Assembly (NCBI GenBank): GCA_017989885.1
Contig: JAGNPA010000002.1
Span: forward strand, 1 to 22,533
Length of the DNA: 22,533 nucleotides
Direction of reading: 5' to 3'
DNA from: Aquabacterium sp.
GTDB lineage: Bacteria > Pseudomonadota > Gammaproteobacteria > Burkholderiales > Burkholderiaceae_C
Made by a program: the position numbers and the translations under genes. The notes beneath the pieces are model-generated. The model was not told the origin of the DNA. It saw nothing but the letters and a program-made list of their open reading frames with translations, and did no database searches. Positions 1 to 7,247 of this stretch are shown here, piece after piece. Each line of letters starts with the position of its first letter. The first letter of the stretch is position 1.

Positions 1-635
1 GCGCCGGCCTGTCCGTGACGGTGAACGCGCAAGCCGGCGGCGCGCACGGCGGCATCGTCGTCGCCAAACAGCCGGTCGGCTTCCAGATACAGCCATCCGC
101 CTGCAGGCACACAGTGCGCTGCCGCAGCCAAGGCCGGGGCAAAGAGGTCGGCGTCAAAGGGTGGGTCGAGGAAGACCAGGTCGAAGCGCCCGGCACGCTG
201 CGGGTGGGCCATCCAGCTGAGCGCATCGGCCTGCTGAACCTGCACCTGCGTGGCCTTGAGACGTGCCTGGGTGGCTTGCAGTGCGCGCACCAGGGCGGGA
301 TCGCGTTCGAGCAGACAGACCTCGTCGGCCCCCCGTGACGCCGCCTCCAGCCCCAGCGCCCCACTGCCGGCAAAGGCATCGAGCACGCGCCAGCCAGACA
401 GGTCCTGGCCCAGCCAGTTGAACAGGGTTTCGCGTACGCGCGAAGGTGTGGGCCGCAAACCGGCCGAGACGGGCACGGGCAAGGGGGTGCGCTTCCATTG
501 CCCCCCCAGAATCCGCACCTCTTGTGCCGCCGTGCGCGCCACTTTGCGGGCGGCCGCCGCCGGGTCGGTGGCCGTGCCGGTGCTTGCCGGGTGGCGGGAG
601 CGGGAGGAAGGTCGGTTTGTCATGGTGTGGGGCAT
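1..635 (-). CDS. rsmD: 16S rRNA (guanine966-N2)-methyltransferase RsmD, partial (3' end outside window)
   Basis: The minus-strand frame opens at ATG 635 (a second in-frame ATG lies at 623) and runs off the left edge, giving about 211 residues with no stop. RsmD methylates G966 of 16S rRNA in the small ribosomal subunit, using S-adenosylmethionine. Visible hallmarks in order are the N-terminal signature RILGGQWKRTPLPVP with LRPTPSRVRETLFNWL (about residues 42–77), the SAM-binding VLDAFAGSGALGLEA, and the catalytic FDLVFLDPPF. The family is about 190–210 residues long, so only a short C-terminal piece should be missing. It is divergent from ftsY, with start codons only 43 bases apart. Neither candidate start has a clear Shine-Dalgarno sequence, so the choice between 635 and 623 is open. 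Family assignment is firm. Confidence 0.93.
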   Translation of the reverse strand, partial: MPHTMTNRPSSRSRHPASTGTATDPAAAARKVARTAAQEVRILGGQWKRTPLPVPVSAGLRPTPSRVRETLFNWLGQDLSGWRVLDAFAGSGALGLEAASRGADEVCLLERDPALVRALQATQARLKATQVQVQQADALSWMAHPQRAGRFDLVFLDPPFDADLFAPALAAAAHCVPAGGWLYLEADRLFGDDDAAVRAAGLRVHRHGQAG

Positions 636-645
636 CAAAGAAGGC

Positions 646-672
646 ATTGTAAAAAGCCTGCGCCCCTACAAT
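646..672. promoter_or_regulatory. Candidate divergent promoter between rsmD and ftsY
   Basis: TACAAT occurs on the plus strand at 667–672, six bases before the ftsY ATG. It also occurs on the minus strand (plus-strand ATTGTA, 646–651), ten bases before the rsmD ATG at 635. Both are good -10 hexamers placed symmetrically. Each also contributes a TTGTA-like -35 for the opposite direction, but at only 14 bp spacing, which is short. A start site about 7 bases after each -10 would give mRNA with almost no leader. The hexamers are seen; the promoter function is inferred. Confidence 0.4.
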
Positions 673-678
673 CAGCGC

Positions 679-1854
679 ATGTTCAGTTTCATCAAGAAAA
701 AGCTGGGGTGGGGTTCTACGCCAGCAGAGTCGTCGGCCCAGGACACCTCGCCCGAGGTGCCCCAGACTGGCACGCCCGCCTCCCCCGTTTTGGAGGCCCC
801 CACAGCGACTGCACCGGCGTTGCCCGCTGCAGCGACGGCTGCGTCTGCGGCGCCCGCTCTGAAGGTCGCCACGGCACCGGCGCAGGCGCCCGCCGACGCC
901 CCACCGGCCGCAGCGTCCTCCGACAGCGCCCCAACCACCGAGCGGCGCTCGTGGATGGACAAGCTGCGCAACGGCCTGCGCAAGACGGGCTCCAGCATTG
1001 CTCAGGTGTTCACGGGCACCCAGATCGACGACGCGCTGTATGAAGAGCTGGAATCGGCCCTGTTGATGGCCGATGCTGGCGTCTCGGCCACCGAGTTTTT
1101 GCTGCAAGACCTCAAGCGCCGCGTCAAGGAGGCCAAGGCCACCGAGCCGTCTCAGGTCAAGGCGCTGCTGATCGACGCCATCACCGAGTTGCTGCAACCG
1201 CTGGAGCAATCACTGGAAGTGGGGCACCACACGCCCACGGTGATCATGGTGGCCGGCGTCAACGGCGCGGGCAAGACCACCACCATTGGCAAGCTCACCC
1301 GTCACCTGGCCGATTCCGGACAACGTGTGCTGCTGGCCGCAGCCGACACCTTCCGCGCCGCCGCCCGCGAGCAGCTGATGGTCTGGGCCGATCGCAACCG
1401 CGTCGAGATCGTCAGCCAGGAAGGCGGCGACCCGGCTGCGGTGACCTTCGATGCGGTCAAGGCCGGTCATGCGCGCAGCTGTGATGTGGTGATCGCCGAC
1501 ACCGCCGGCCGGCTGGCCACGCAGTTGCACCTGATGGAAGAGCTGCGCAAGATCAAGCGTGTGATTGGCAAGGCCATGGACAGCGCCCCCCATGAGGTGC
1601 TGCTGGTGGTCGATGGCAACACGGGTCAGAACGCGCTGTCGCAGGTCAAGGCCTTCGACGAGGCTCTGGGCTTGACCGGCCTGGTCGTCACCAAGCTGGA
1701 CGGCACCGCCAAGGGCGGCGTGCTGGCCGCCATTGCCTTGTGGTCGCGAGAGCGTCACAAGAACGTGCCGGTGTACTTCATCGGGGTGGGCGAGAAGCTG
1801 GAAGATCTGCAGACCTTCAAGGCCCGCGAGTTTGCGCAGGCCCTGTTGAGCTGA
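679..1854 (+). CDS. ftsY: Signal recognition particle receptor FtsY
   Basis: FtsY (391 residues) is the membrane-associated GTPase that docks the Ffh–4.5S RNA–ribosome complex at the inner membrane and hands nascent chains to SecYEG. Start ATG 679 gives MFSFIKKKLGW, a short basic amphipathic head typical of FtsY. An upstream extension of the same frame to 250 overlaps rsmD and is not coding. Residues about 15–88 are an Ala/Pro-rich linker replacing the acidic A domain of E. coli. The N domain begins near 90. The G domain shows G1 GVNGAGKT (193–200), the DTFRAAA box (223–229), DTAGR (274–278) and TKLDG (338–342), and ends with the FtsY-typical FIGVGEKLEDLQTF. No Shine-Dalgarno sequence precedes the ATG. 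Convergent with the DUF2726 gene, 21 bp apart. Confidence 0.97.
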   Translation: MFSFIKKKLGWGSTPAESSAQDTSPEVPQTGTPASPVLEAPTATAPALPAAATAASAAPALKVATAPAQAPADAPPAAASSDSAPTTERRSWMDKLRNGLRKTGSSIAQVFTGTQIDDALYEELESALLMADAGVSATEFLLQDLKRRVKEAKATEPSQVKALLIDAITELLQPLEQSLEVGHHTPTVIMVAGVNGAGKTTTIGKLTRHLADSGQRVLLAAADTFRAAAREQLMVWADRNRVEIVSQEGGDPAAVTFDAVKAGHARSCDVVIADTAGRLATQLHLMEELRKIKRVIGKAMDSAPHEVLLVVDGNTGQNALSQVKAFDEALGLTGLVVTKLDGTAKGGVLAAIALWSRERHKNVPVYFIGVGEKLEDLQTFKAREFAQALLS

Positions 1855-1875
1855 ACTGAAGGTACAGCGCGGCGC

Positions 1876-2757
1876 TCAGCGTGACCGCTGTGACGGGGGG
1901 ATCTCGTCCAGCGGGGCCGGCATGGTGGGCTCGAGGTCATCGAACCAGGTCGATGGCGGCGGATCGCGGTGTGAGGCGGCATGGCGCCCCTCCCCAGCCT
2001 GCTCGGACTCGTCCAGGTCGTCGAGATTGAAATCGAGGCCGCGGTCCTTGACCGACATGCCCTCCATGTGGCCGCCGGTGCGCATGGAGGCCACCACCGC
2101 AGCGGCCTCGGCACTGCGCCGGGCGCGACTGCTCTCGGCGGAGGGCATCGAAGACGCCGCATCGGCCTGGGCGGCTTCTGGGCCCAGGATGGATTCACGC
2201 ACGGTCATCAGGTCCGGCAGGGACTCTTCGAGCCAGACGTGCACCGGGATGTGCGAGGCGCGCAGCACCTTGTCCATGCGGGTGTGGCGACGGCGGGTGC
2301 GATCGGTTTCCTGGGCCGAGGGCTGCCGGATTTCGATCACGGCCAGCACGTGGGAAGCCATGTCGCAGACCACCAGGTCCACACACAGCGAGCCGACTCG
2401 GCGCAACCATTCGGCGTAGGAGTTGCGCGTGGGCACCTTGATGAAGCGGGCCACGGGCACCTGGGCCAGGATCATGTGATCGGGCAAGGCCTTGCGCAGC
2501 AGGTGATAGGCCTCACGCTCGGCGTGGGTGAGCAGACGGGTGGAGCCGGGCTCCCAGTCCATCACGGTGTCGAGGTTGTCGTAGGCGGCAGGGCGCCCCG
2601 GTTTGCGCGGGCGTTGATCACCGGCCTGGGGCGATGCAGGCCGCGTGACCTGGTGGGCGGCCAAGCGAGCACGACCGAACCGCCATGCGGCAGCCACGCC
2701 CACGGCACCGACACCCCCGACCAGCCAAACTGGCCACAACGACACCCAATCCATCAT
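1876..2757 (-). CDS. Membrane-anchored DUF2726 domain protein
   Basis: A 293-residue protein of unknown function. Residues about 5–25 form one hydrophobic helix with a basic cytoplasmic flank, so it is probably an N-anchored inner-membrane protein. Residues about 75–191 match the DUF2726 pattern as I recall it: LLTHAEREAYHLLRKALP, a central CVDLVVCD strand (D127), the VLAVIEIR strand (E142), then a basic helix and VHVW. DUF2726 has been likened to restriction-endonuclease-type folds; here the expected Lys or Asp after the glutamate strand is Arg144, so catalytic activity is doubtful. The C-terminal 100 residues are low complexity, rich in Ala, Ser, Glu and Asp. It sits alone between the convergent ftsY and the co-oriented upstream ffh. 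No function is claimed. Confidence 0.75.
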   Translation of the reverse strand: MMDWVSLWPVWLVGGVGAVGVAAAWRFGRARLAAHQVTRPASPQAGDQRPRKPGRPAAYDNLDTVMDWEPGSTRLLTHAEREAYHLLRKALPDHMILAQVPVARFIKVPTRNSYAEWLRRVGSLCVDLVVCDMASHVLAVIEIRQPSAQETDRTRRRHTRMDKVLRASHIPVHVWLEESLPDLMTVRESILGPEAAQADAASSMPSAESSRARRSAEAAAVVASMRTGGHMEGMSVKDRGLDFNLDDLDESEQAGEGRHAASHRDPPPSTWFDDLEPTMPAPLDEIPPSQRSR

Positions 2758-2863
2758 GTTCTGTACGCGCGCGCATTGATCAAGTGGATACGCTAACAGC
2801 GGCTCGCACCAGAATCAATCAATACTTGTGCGCAAGGCGTGACAAGCCGTGTCAAGGGTGAAC
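2758..2863. other. Intergenic spacer between ffh and the DUF2726 gene
   Basis: This 106-bp gap follows the ffh stop on the minus strand. It holds a small palindrome, TGACA-AGCCG-TGTCA (2840–2854), and CTTG-TGCG-CAAG (2825–2836). Neither is followed by a T-tract in the minus direction, so they are not convincing terminators. A TTGACA on the minus strand (2857 to 2852) resembles a -35 box but has no matching -10 at normal distance. I see no gene here. Confidence 0.4.
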
Positions 2864-4237
2864 TCAGCGGCCCATGCCGCCCATACCCGGCATGCCCTTC
2901 ATGCCGCCCATGCGCTTCATCATCTTGAAGAGGCCGCCGCCCTTCATCTTCTTCATCATGGTGCGCATCTGCTCGAACTGGTTGAGCATGCGGTTGACGT
3001 CCTGCACCTGCACGCCCGCCCCGATGGCGATGCGGCGCTTGCGGCTGGCTTTGATGAGCTCGGGCTTGTGGCGCTCCAGGGGGGTCATGGCGCGAATCAT
3101 CCCCTCCATGCGTCGCACGTCGCGCTCGGCCTTGTCCATGTCGGCCTGGCCGGCTTTGGAGGCAATCTCGGTGGGCAGCTTGTCGATCAGGCCGGAGAGG
3201 CCGCCCATGTTCTTCATCTGGCTGATCTGAGCCAGAAAGTCTTCGAGGTCAAAATCGGCACCGGACTTGACCTTGTCGGCCAGCTTCTGGGCCGCCGCCA
3301 TGTCGACGCCCTTCTGCACCTCTTCGACCAGGGCCACGATGTCGCCCATGCCCAGCACGCGGCCGGCATGGCGCTCGGCGTCGAACACTTCCAGGCCGTC
3401 GATCTTTTCAGAGACGCCGGCAAACTTGATGGGCACGCCCGTGATCTGGCGCACCGACAAGGCGGCGCCACCACGCGAGTCGCCGTCGAGCTTGGTGAGC
3501 ACCACACCGGTCAGCGGCAGCGCTTCCTTGAAGGCCTTGGCGGTGTTGATGGCATCCTGGCCCTGCATGGCATCGACCACGAACAGGGTTTCAACCGGAT
3601 TGAGCTGTGCGTGCAGGGCCTTGATTTCGGCCATCAAGGCTTCGTCAATGGCCAGGCGGCCGGCGGTGTCGACCAGCAGCACGTCAAAGTAGTGGCGACG
3701 GGCGTAGTCGATGGCCGCTGCCGCGATGTCCGCAGGCTTTTGGTCCGGCGTCGAGGGGAACCATTCGGCCCCGGCCTGCGCCGTCACGGTCTTGAGCTGC
3801 TCGATGGCCGCCGGGCGGTACACGTCGGCCGAGACGGTGAGCACCTTCTTCTTGCGCTTTTCGATCAGGTGCTTGGCGAGCTTGGCCGTGGTGGTGGTTT
3901 TACCGGCACCTTGCAAACCGGCCATCAGGATGACCGCCGGGGGCTGGGCCGCCAGGTTGATGTCTGCCACGCCCTCGCCCATGGTGGCGGAGAGCTCCTT
4001 TTGCACGATGCTGACCAGCACCTGCCCCGGCGTCAGGGACGAGACGACCTCCTGCCCCAGGGCCTTGTCCTTGACGCGCGCAATGAAGTCGCGCACCACG
4101 GGAAGCGCCACGTCGGCCTCCAGCAGCGCCATGCGAACCTCGCGCAACATGTCCTGCACGTTCGTTTCGGTGATGCGGGACTGGCCGCGCATGGTCTTGA
4201 CCAGGCGACTGAGTCGTTCTGTGAGGTTGGATGCCAT
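2864..4237 (-). CDS. ffh: Signal recognition particle protein Ffh (SRP54)
   Basis: Ffh (457 residues, normal family length) binds 4.5S RNA and hydrophobic signal sequences on ribosomes and delivers them to FtsY. The N domain covers residues 1–about 90. The G domain has G1 GLQGAGKT (107–114), the DVYRPAA box (138–144), DTAGR (190–194) and TKLDGDSRGG (248–257). The methionine-rich M domain runs from about 330 to the end, with the RNA-binding segment SRKRRIAIGAG (398–408) and a C-terminal Met/Gly tail that forms the signal-sequence groove. Start ATG 4237 gives MASNLTERLS, as in homologues. The gene is divergent from the cytochrome c assembly gene with a 32-bp gap. A weak minus-strand promoter is possible (TTGCGA 4299–4294, TAAAAT 4278–4273, 15-bp spacer). 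Confidence 0.97.
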   Translation of the reverse strand: MASNLTERLSRLVKTMRGQSRITETNVQDMLREVRMALLEADVALPVVRDFIARVKDKALGQEVVSSLTPGQVLVSIVQKELSATMGEGVADINLAAQPPAVILMAGLQGAGKTTTTAKLAKHLIEKRKKKVLTVSADVYRPAAIEQLKTVTAQAGAEWFPSTPDQKPADIAAAAIDYARRHYFDVLLVDTAGRLAIDEALMAEIKALHAQLNPVETLFVVDAMQGQDAINTAKAFKEALPLTGVVLTKLDGDSRGGAALSVRQITGVPIKFAGVSEKIDGLEVFDAERHAGRVLGMGDIVALVEEVQKGVDMAAAQKLADKVKSGADFDLEDFLAQISQMKNMGGLSGLIDKLPTEIASKAGQADMDKAERDVRRMEGMIRAMTPLERHKPELIKASRKRRIAIGAGVQVQDVNRMLNQFEQMRTMMKKMKGGGLFKMMKRMGGMKGMPGMGGMGR

Positions 4238-4257
4238 GAAATCGCTGCTTGTGCTCG

Positions 4258-4263
4258 TAAACT
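4258..4263 (+). promoter_or_regulatory. Candidate -10 element of the cytochrome c assembly gene
   Basis: TAAACT lies six bases before ATG 4270, in a 32-bp divergent spacer shared with ffh. There is no Shine-Dalgarno sequence before the ATG and no good -35. If the element is used, the message would start at or next to the AUG. Weak on its own; noted because the same arrangement recurs at ftsY and at 21483. Confidence 0.25.
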
Positions 4264-4269
4264 TGATCC

Positions 4270-5136
4270 ATGATTTTATCGCCCGCCTTGCCTTCGCAAC
4301 CCGCTCTTTGGCCCAGCCTGCTGGCCATACTGGCTTATTTCTTTGCCGCAGCCTGGCCAGGGCGCCCGCAAGGGGGCCTTGTGCGCCACGAACGCCCGAT
4401 CTGGGCGGCGCTGCTGGTGGGGTGGCTGGCCCAGGCGGTGGCCATCGTGCTGGACACCGTGATCACCCAGGGTGACACGATGGGCGCGCGCTTTGGCTTT
4501 GGCACGGCTTTGTCCATCACCAGCTGGCTGGTCGTGGCCGTGTATGCCTTCGAGAGCCGTCGCCTGGGCTTGCCCGGCGTGCGTCGGGTGCTGGCCGTGC
4601 TGGCGGCCCTCACGGTGGCCCTGGGCTGGCTGTTTCCGGGGCAGGTGCAATCGGTGCATGGCGCCACCTGGGCGCCCTTGCATTGGCTGCTGGGCTTTGC
4701 CTCGTATGGCCTGTTCGGCGCGGCCTTGCTGCACGCCGTGCTGTGGCGCCACGCCGAGCGGCAACTGCGCGCCCCGCCCAGTGCCTCGGGGACCTTGCCG
4801 CTGCGCGCTCGTCATGGCGGGCAGGCGCTGGGCATGCCCCTGCTGCGCCTGGAGGCCCTGACACTGCAATTCGTGTGGGCGGGCTTCGTCATGCTCTCGC
4901 TCACCTTGTTGCTGGGCCTGTGGTTCACCACGCCCTGGCGCTGGGACCACAAGAGCGTGTTTTCGGTGCTGTCCTGGGTGGTGTTCGCCACCTTGCTGGT
5001 CGGACGCGTGCGCTTTGGCTGGCGCGGGCGTCTGGCCATCCGCTGGCTGGTGGCCGGCTCGGCGCTGCTGCTCCTGGCCTATGTCGGCTCACGCTTCGTG
5101 CTGGAGGTCATCCTCCACCGCGGCAGCGCCACCTGA
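4270..5136 (+). CDS. Cytochrome c assembly protein, CcsA/YpjD-type inner-membrane protein
   Basis: A 288-residue polytopic membrane protein with about eight hydrophobic helices. It fits the CcsA/HemX/YpjD branch of heme-handling cytochrome c assembly proteins. Features seen are repeated Trp-rich helices, GWLFPG followed by HWLLGFASYGLFGAALLHA (about 135–158), and the late WRWDHKSVFSVLSW segment (about 223–236), which matches the conserved W…HK…S pattern of the family. No WWD box of true CcsA is visible, so a heme ligase role is not assured; the family annotation is general. It heads the plus-strand run with the zinc-ribbon gene 7 bp downstream. Its start overlaps the regulatory space of ffh. 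Confidence 0.85.
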   Translation: MILSPALPSQPALWPSLLAILAYFFAAAWPGRPQGGLVRHERPIWAALLVGWLAQAVAIVLDTVITQGDTMGARFGFGTALSITSWLVVAVYAFESRRLGLPGVRRVLAVLAALTVALGWLFPGQVQSVHGATWAPLHWLLGFASYGLFGAALLHAVLWRHAERQLRAPPSASGTLPLRARHGGQALGMPLLRLEALTLQFVWAGFVMLSLTLLLGLWFTTPWRWDHKSVFSVLSWVVFATLLVGRVRFGWRGRLAIRWLVAGSALLLLAYVGSRFVLEVILHRGSAT

Positions 5137-5143
5137 GGCCGCC

Positions 5144-5407
5144 ATGCTGAAGTACCTGCTCATTGCCGTGGTCGTCATCTGGCTGCTGTACTCGCCCTTC
5201 CTGCGGCGGGCGCGCCAGCTCAAGCGCCAGCAACGCCCGGCAGCGCCCAGCGCAACGCCAGGGTCCGCCAAACCGCCCCAGGTCGAAGACATGGTCGCTT
5301 GCGCCCACTGCGGTGTGCACCTGCCGGCCAGCGAAGCGTGCCGAGACACGGCCGGGCGATCCTATTGCAGCGCCGCCCACCGCGACGCCGGCCCCACCTC
5401 ACACTGA
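5144..5407 (+). CDS. PP0621-family small membrane protein with zinc-ribbon
   Basis: An 87-residue protein. Residues 1–18 form one hydrophobic helix followed by a strongly basic stretch (RRARQLKRQQR), so the C-terminal part is predicted to be cytoplasmic. The conserved tail has MVACAHCGVHLPASEA with C53 and C56, then C75 and H79 (YCSAAHR), which together form a likely zinc site. This is the pattern of the PP0621 family of unknown function, commonly found just upstream of pilS in betaproteobacteria (from memory). The GAGG ribosome site at 5135–5138 overlaps the stop codon of the preceding gene, five bases before ATG 5144, suggesting translational coupling. The earlier same-frame extension overlaps the upstream gene and is rejected. 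Confidence 0.87.
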   Translation: MLKYLLIAVVVIWLLYSPFLRRARQLKRQQRPAAPSATPGSAKPPQVEDMVACAHCGVHLPASEACRDTAGRSYCSAAHRDAGPTSH

Positions 5408-5420
5408 AGCGCCATCCGAC

Positions 5421-7247
5421 ATGCCCTCCCATCCCCGGGATCCTGCTGCCTCCTGGTTCGGACGCGTCGACCCCAGCACCGCCGGTGACGGGGCCAGCCC
5501 GAACGACGCGCCCTGGCCCACGACCCAGGTCGATGTCGCAGACGGTGTGCCCGGCCCGCAGGACAGCCTCTCGTTTCTGCGCACCTACCGCACCTTCCTG
5601 AGCGCACGCGCCCTGCTCGCCGTGGTGCTGCTGGCCTTGCTGGCCGGCAACTGGCTGATGGGCAACCGGTCACCGATCTGGGTCGTCACGGCCGTGGGCT
5701 ACGCCAGCCTGGCCCTGCTGCTGTGGGCCTGGCCCTCCACGCGGGCGAGCCAGCGCACGCCCCACCCGCTCGGGCCCACGACGCTCAGCCCGCGTCAGGC
5801 GATCCTGAGCATTGGCCTGGATCTGGCGTTCTTCTCGCTGCTGCAGCACCTGATGAACACCGCCCTCAACACGCAGGCCCTGCTGGCCCTGCCCGTGCTG
5901 ATGGCCGGCGTGCTGATGCCCAGGCTGGTGGCTTTGGCCGTGGCCGCCGTGGCGTCGATCAATCTGCTGGCGGCGGCCTGGATCCAGGGCAGCCTCACAT
6001 CGAACCTGAGTGCCCAGTTGACCGAGGCCGGCTTGACCGGGTTCGGCCTGTTCGCCATCGCCGCGCTGGCCAGCGAACTGGCCGCCCGCGTGGCACGCGA
6101 AGAGCGCAGCGCGCGCGGCAGCCTGGAGCTGGCCCGCCAGCAGGCCCAGCTCAACCGACTGGTGATGGAGGAGATGAGCGAAGGCGTGCTGGTGGTGGAC
6201 CGTCAAGGCTGCGTGCGCACCGCCAACCCGGCCGCGCGCCGCCTGCTGAGTGCGCAAGGCCTGACGCCCTCCGCCCCGTTTCAGCTGCGCGGTGTGCCGG
6301 CCTGGGTGGGGTTGATCCTGGCGGTCGACAACGCGGTGAACGCGCCGCTGCACGCGGAGACGGGCCAGGAAGTGCTGCTGCGTTTCGACGATGGCAGCCG
6401 CCGCGACCTGCGCGTGCGGGTGCGCTTCACGCGGGGCCACAAGGCCATCCAGGCCGAAGACATGTGCATGCTGTGGCTGGAAGACCTGCGCATCGTGCGC
6501 GCCCGCCAGCGCCAGGACAAGCTGGCGGCGATGGGCCGCATGTCCGCCGGGATCGCACACGAAATCCGCAACCCGCTGGCCGCCATTTCGCAGGCCAATG
6601 CCCTGATGGGCGAAGACGCCACGACTCCGACCCAGCATCGGCTGACGCGGATGATTTCGGAGAACGTCGTCCGGCTGCAGCACATCGTTGACGACATCCT
6701 GGCCGTGGCGCCCGGCGCACGCCCCCCGGCCCCGGCCATCGACCCGCTGGAGACTCTCGAGGCCATCTGCAACGAATGGCGACTCACCCACGGCCTTGGC
6801 GGCGGTCCGGAGTCGCTGCTTCAGTTCCGCACCCAGCAACTGGAACAGGCCCCATCGCCGCTGCGCGTGCGCTTCGAGCCCGAGCACCTGCAGCGCGTCA
6901 TGGTGAACCTGCTCGACAACGCCTTGCGCCATGGCAGCGGGCAACCGGGCGCCATCGAGGTCACGCTGACCTGGCGCGCGGCCCGGCAAAACGGCGCCAT
7001 GCTGGTGCTGTCGGTGAGCAGCGACGGCGAGCCACTGACGGCCGAGACCGAGCGGTCCTTGTTCGAGCCCTTCTTCTCCACCCGCAGCCGGGGCACGGGC
7101 CTGGGCCTGTATATTTGCAAAGAGTTGTGCGAGCGCCATGGCGCTGCCATCGACTACCGGCAGCATCCCCCTGCCGTGCGCCACCGCAACGAGTTTTTCG
7201 TCACGATGCCGATCGAACCCCAGGGATCCTCCCTCTACATCGCATGA
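5421..7247 (+). CDS. pilS: Type IV pilus sensor histidine kinase PilS
   Basis: A 608-residue inner-membrane kinase that pairs with PilR to control pilin transcription. The Pro/Asp-rich first 50 residues are followed by about six transmembrane helices (roughly 60–225), a coiled linker, and a PAS-like segment (EEMSEGVLVVDRQGCVRTANPAA, about 250–275). The HisKA box MGRMSAGIAHEIRNPLAAI has phosphoacceptor His380. The HATPase domain shows the N box NLLDNALRHG (about 494–503), FEPFFSTRSRGTGLGLYICKEL and a final FFVTMP. ATG 5421 is chosen because the frame upstream overlaps the preceding gene; only a weak GAAG site precedes it. The stop overlaps the pilR start (ATGA), so the pair is translationally coupled. 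The N-terminal hydrophilic head is longer than in Pseudomonas PilS. Confidence 0.93.
   Translation: MPSHPRDPAASWFGRVDPSTAGDGASPNDAPWPTTQVDVADGVPGPQDSLSFLRTYRTFLSARALLAVVLLALLAGNWLMGNRSPIWVVTAVGYASLALLLWAWPSTRASQRTPHPLGPTTLSPRQAILSIGLDLAFFSLLQHLMNTALNTQALLALPVLMAGVLMPRLVALAVAAVASINLLAAAWIQGSLTSNLSAQLTEAGLTGFGLFAIAALASELAARVAREERSARGSLELARQQAQLNRLVMEEMSEGVLVVDRQGCVRTANPAARRLLSAQGLTPSAPFQLRGVPAWVGLILAVDNAVNAPLHAETGQEVLLRFDDGSRRDLRVRVRFTRGHKAIQAEDMCMLWLEDLRIVRARQRQDKLAAMGRMSAGIAHEIRNPLAAISQANALMGEDATTPTQHRLTRMISENVVRLQHIVDDILAVAPGARPPAPAIDPLETLEAICNEWRLTHGLGGGPESLLQFRTQQLEQAPSPLRVRFEPEHLQRVMVNLLDNALRHGSGQPGAIEVTLTWRAARQNGAMLVLSVSSDGEPLTAETERSLFEPFFSTRSRGTGLGLYICKELCERHGAAIDYRQHPPAVRHRNEFFVTMPIEPQGSSLYIA

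Noticed and set aside
250..678. Upstream in-frame extension of ftsY
   Set aside because: It overlaps rsmD on the other strand and lacks FtsY character. The basic amphipathic FtsY head begins at 679.
2849..4273. Long open frame on the plus strand opposite ffh (474 codons, His/Leu-rich)
   Set aside because: It is an antisense shadow of the GC-rich ffh codons. Its composition is extreme, it has no recognisable domain, and ffh itself is certain.
5670..7184. 504-codon open frame on the minus strand opposite pilS
   Set aside because: Antisense shadow with Gln/His/Ala bias and no domains; pilS has full kinase motifs.
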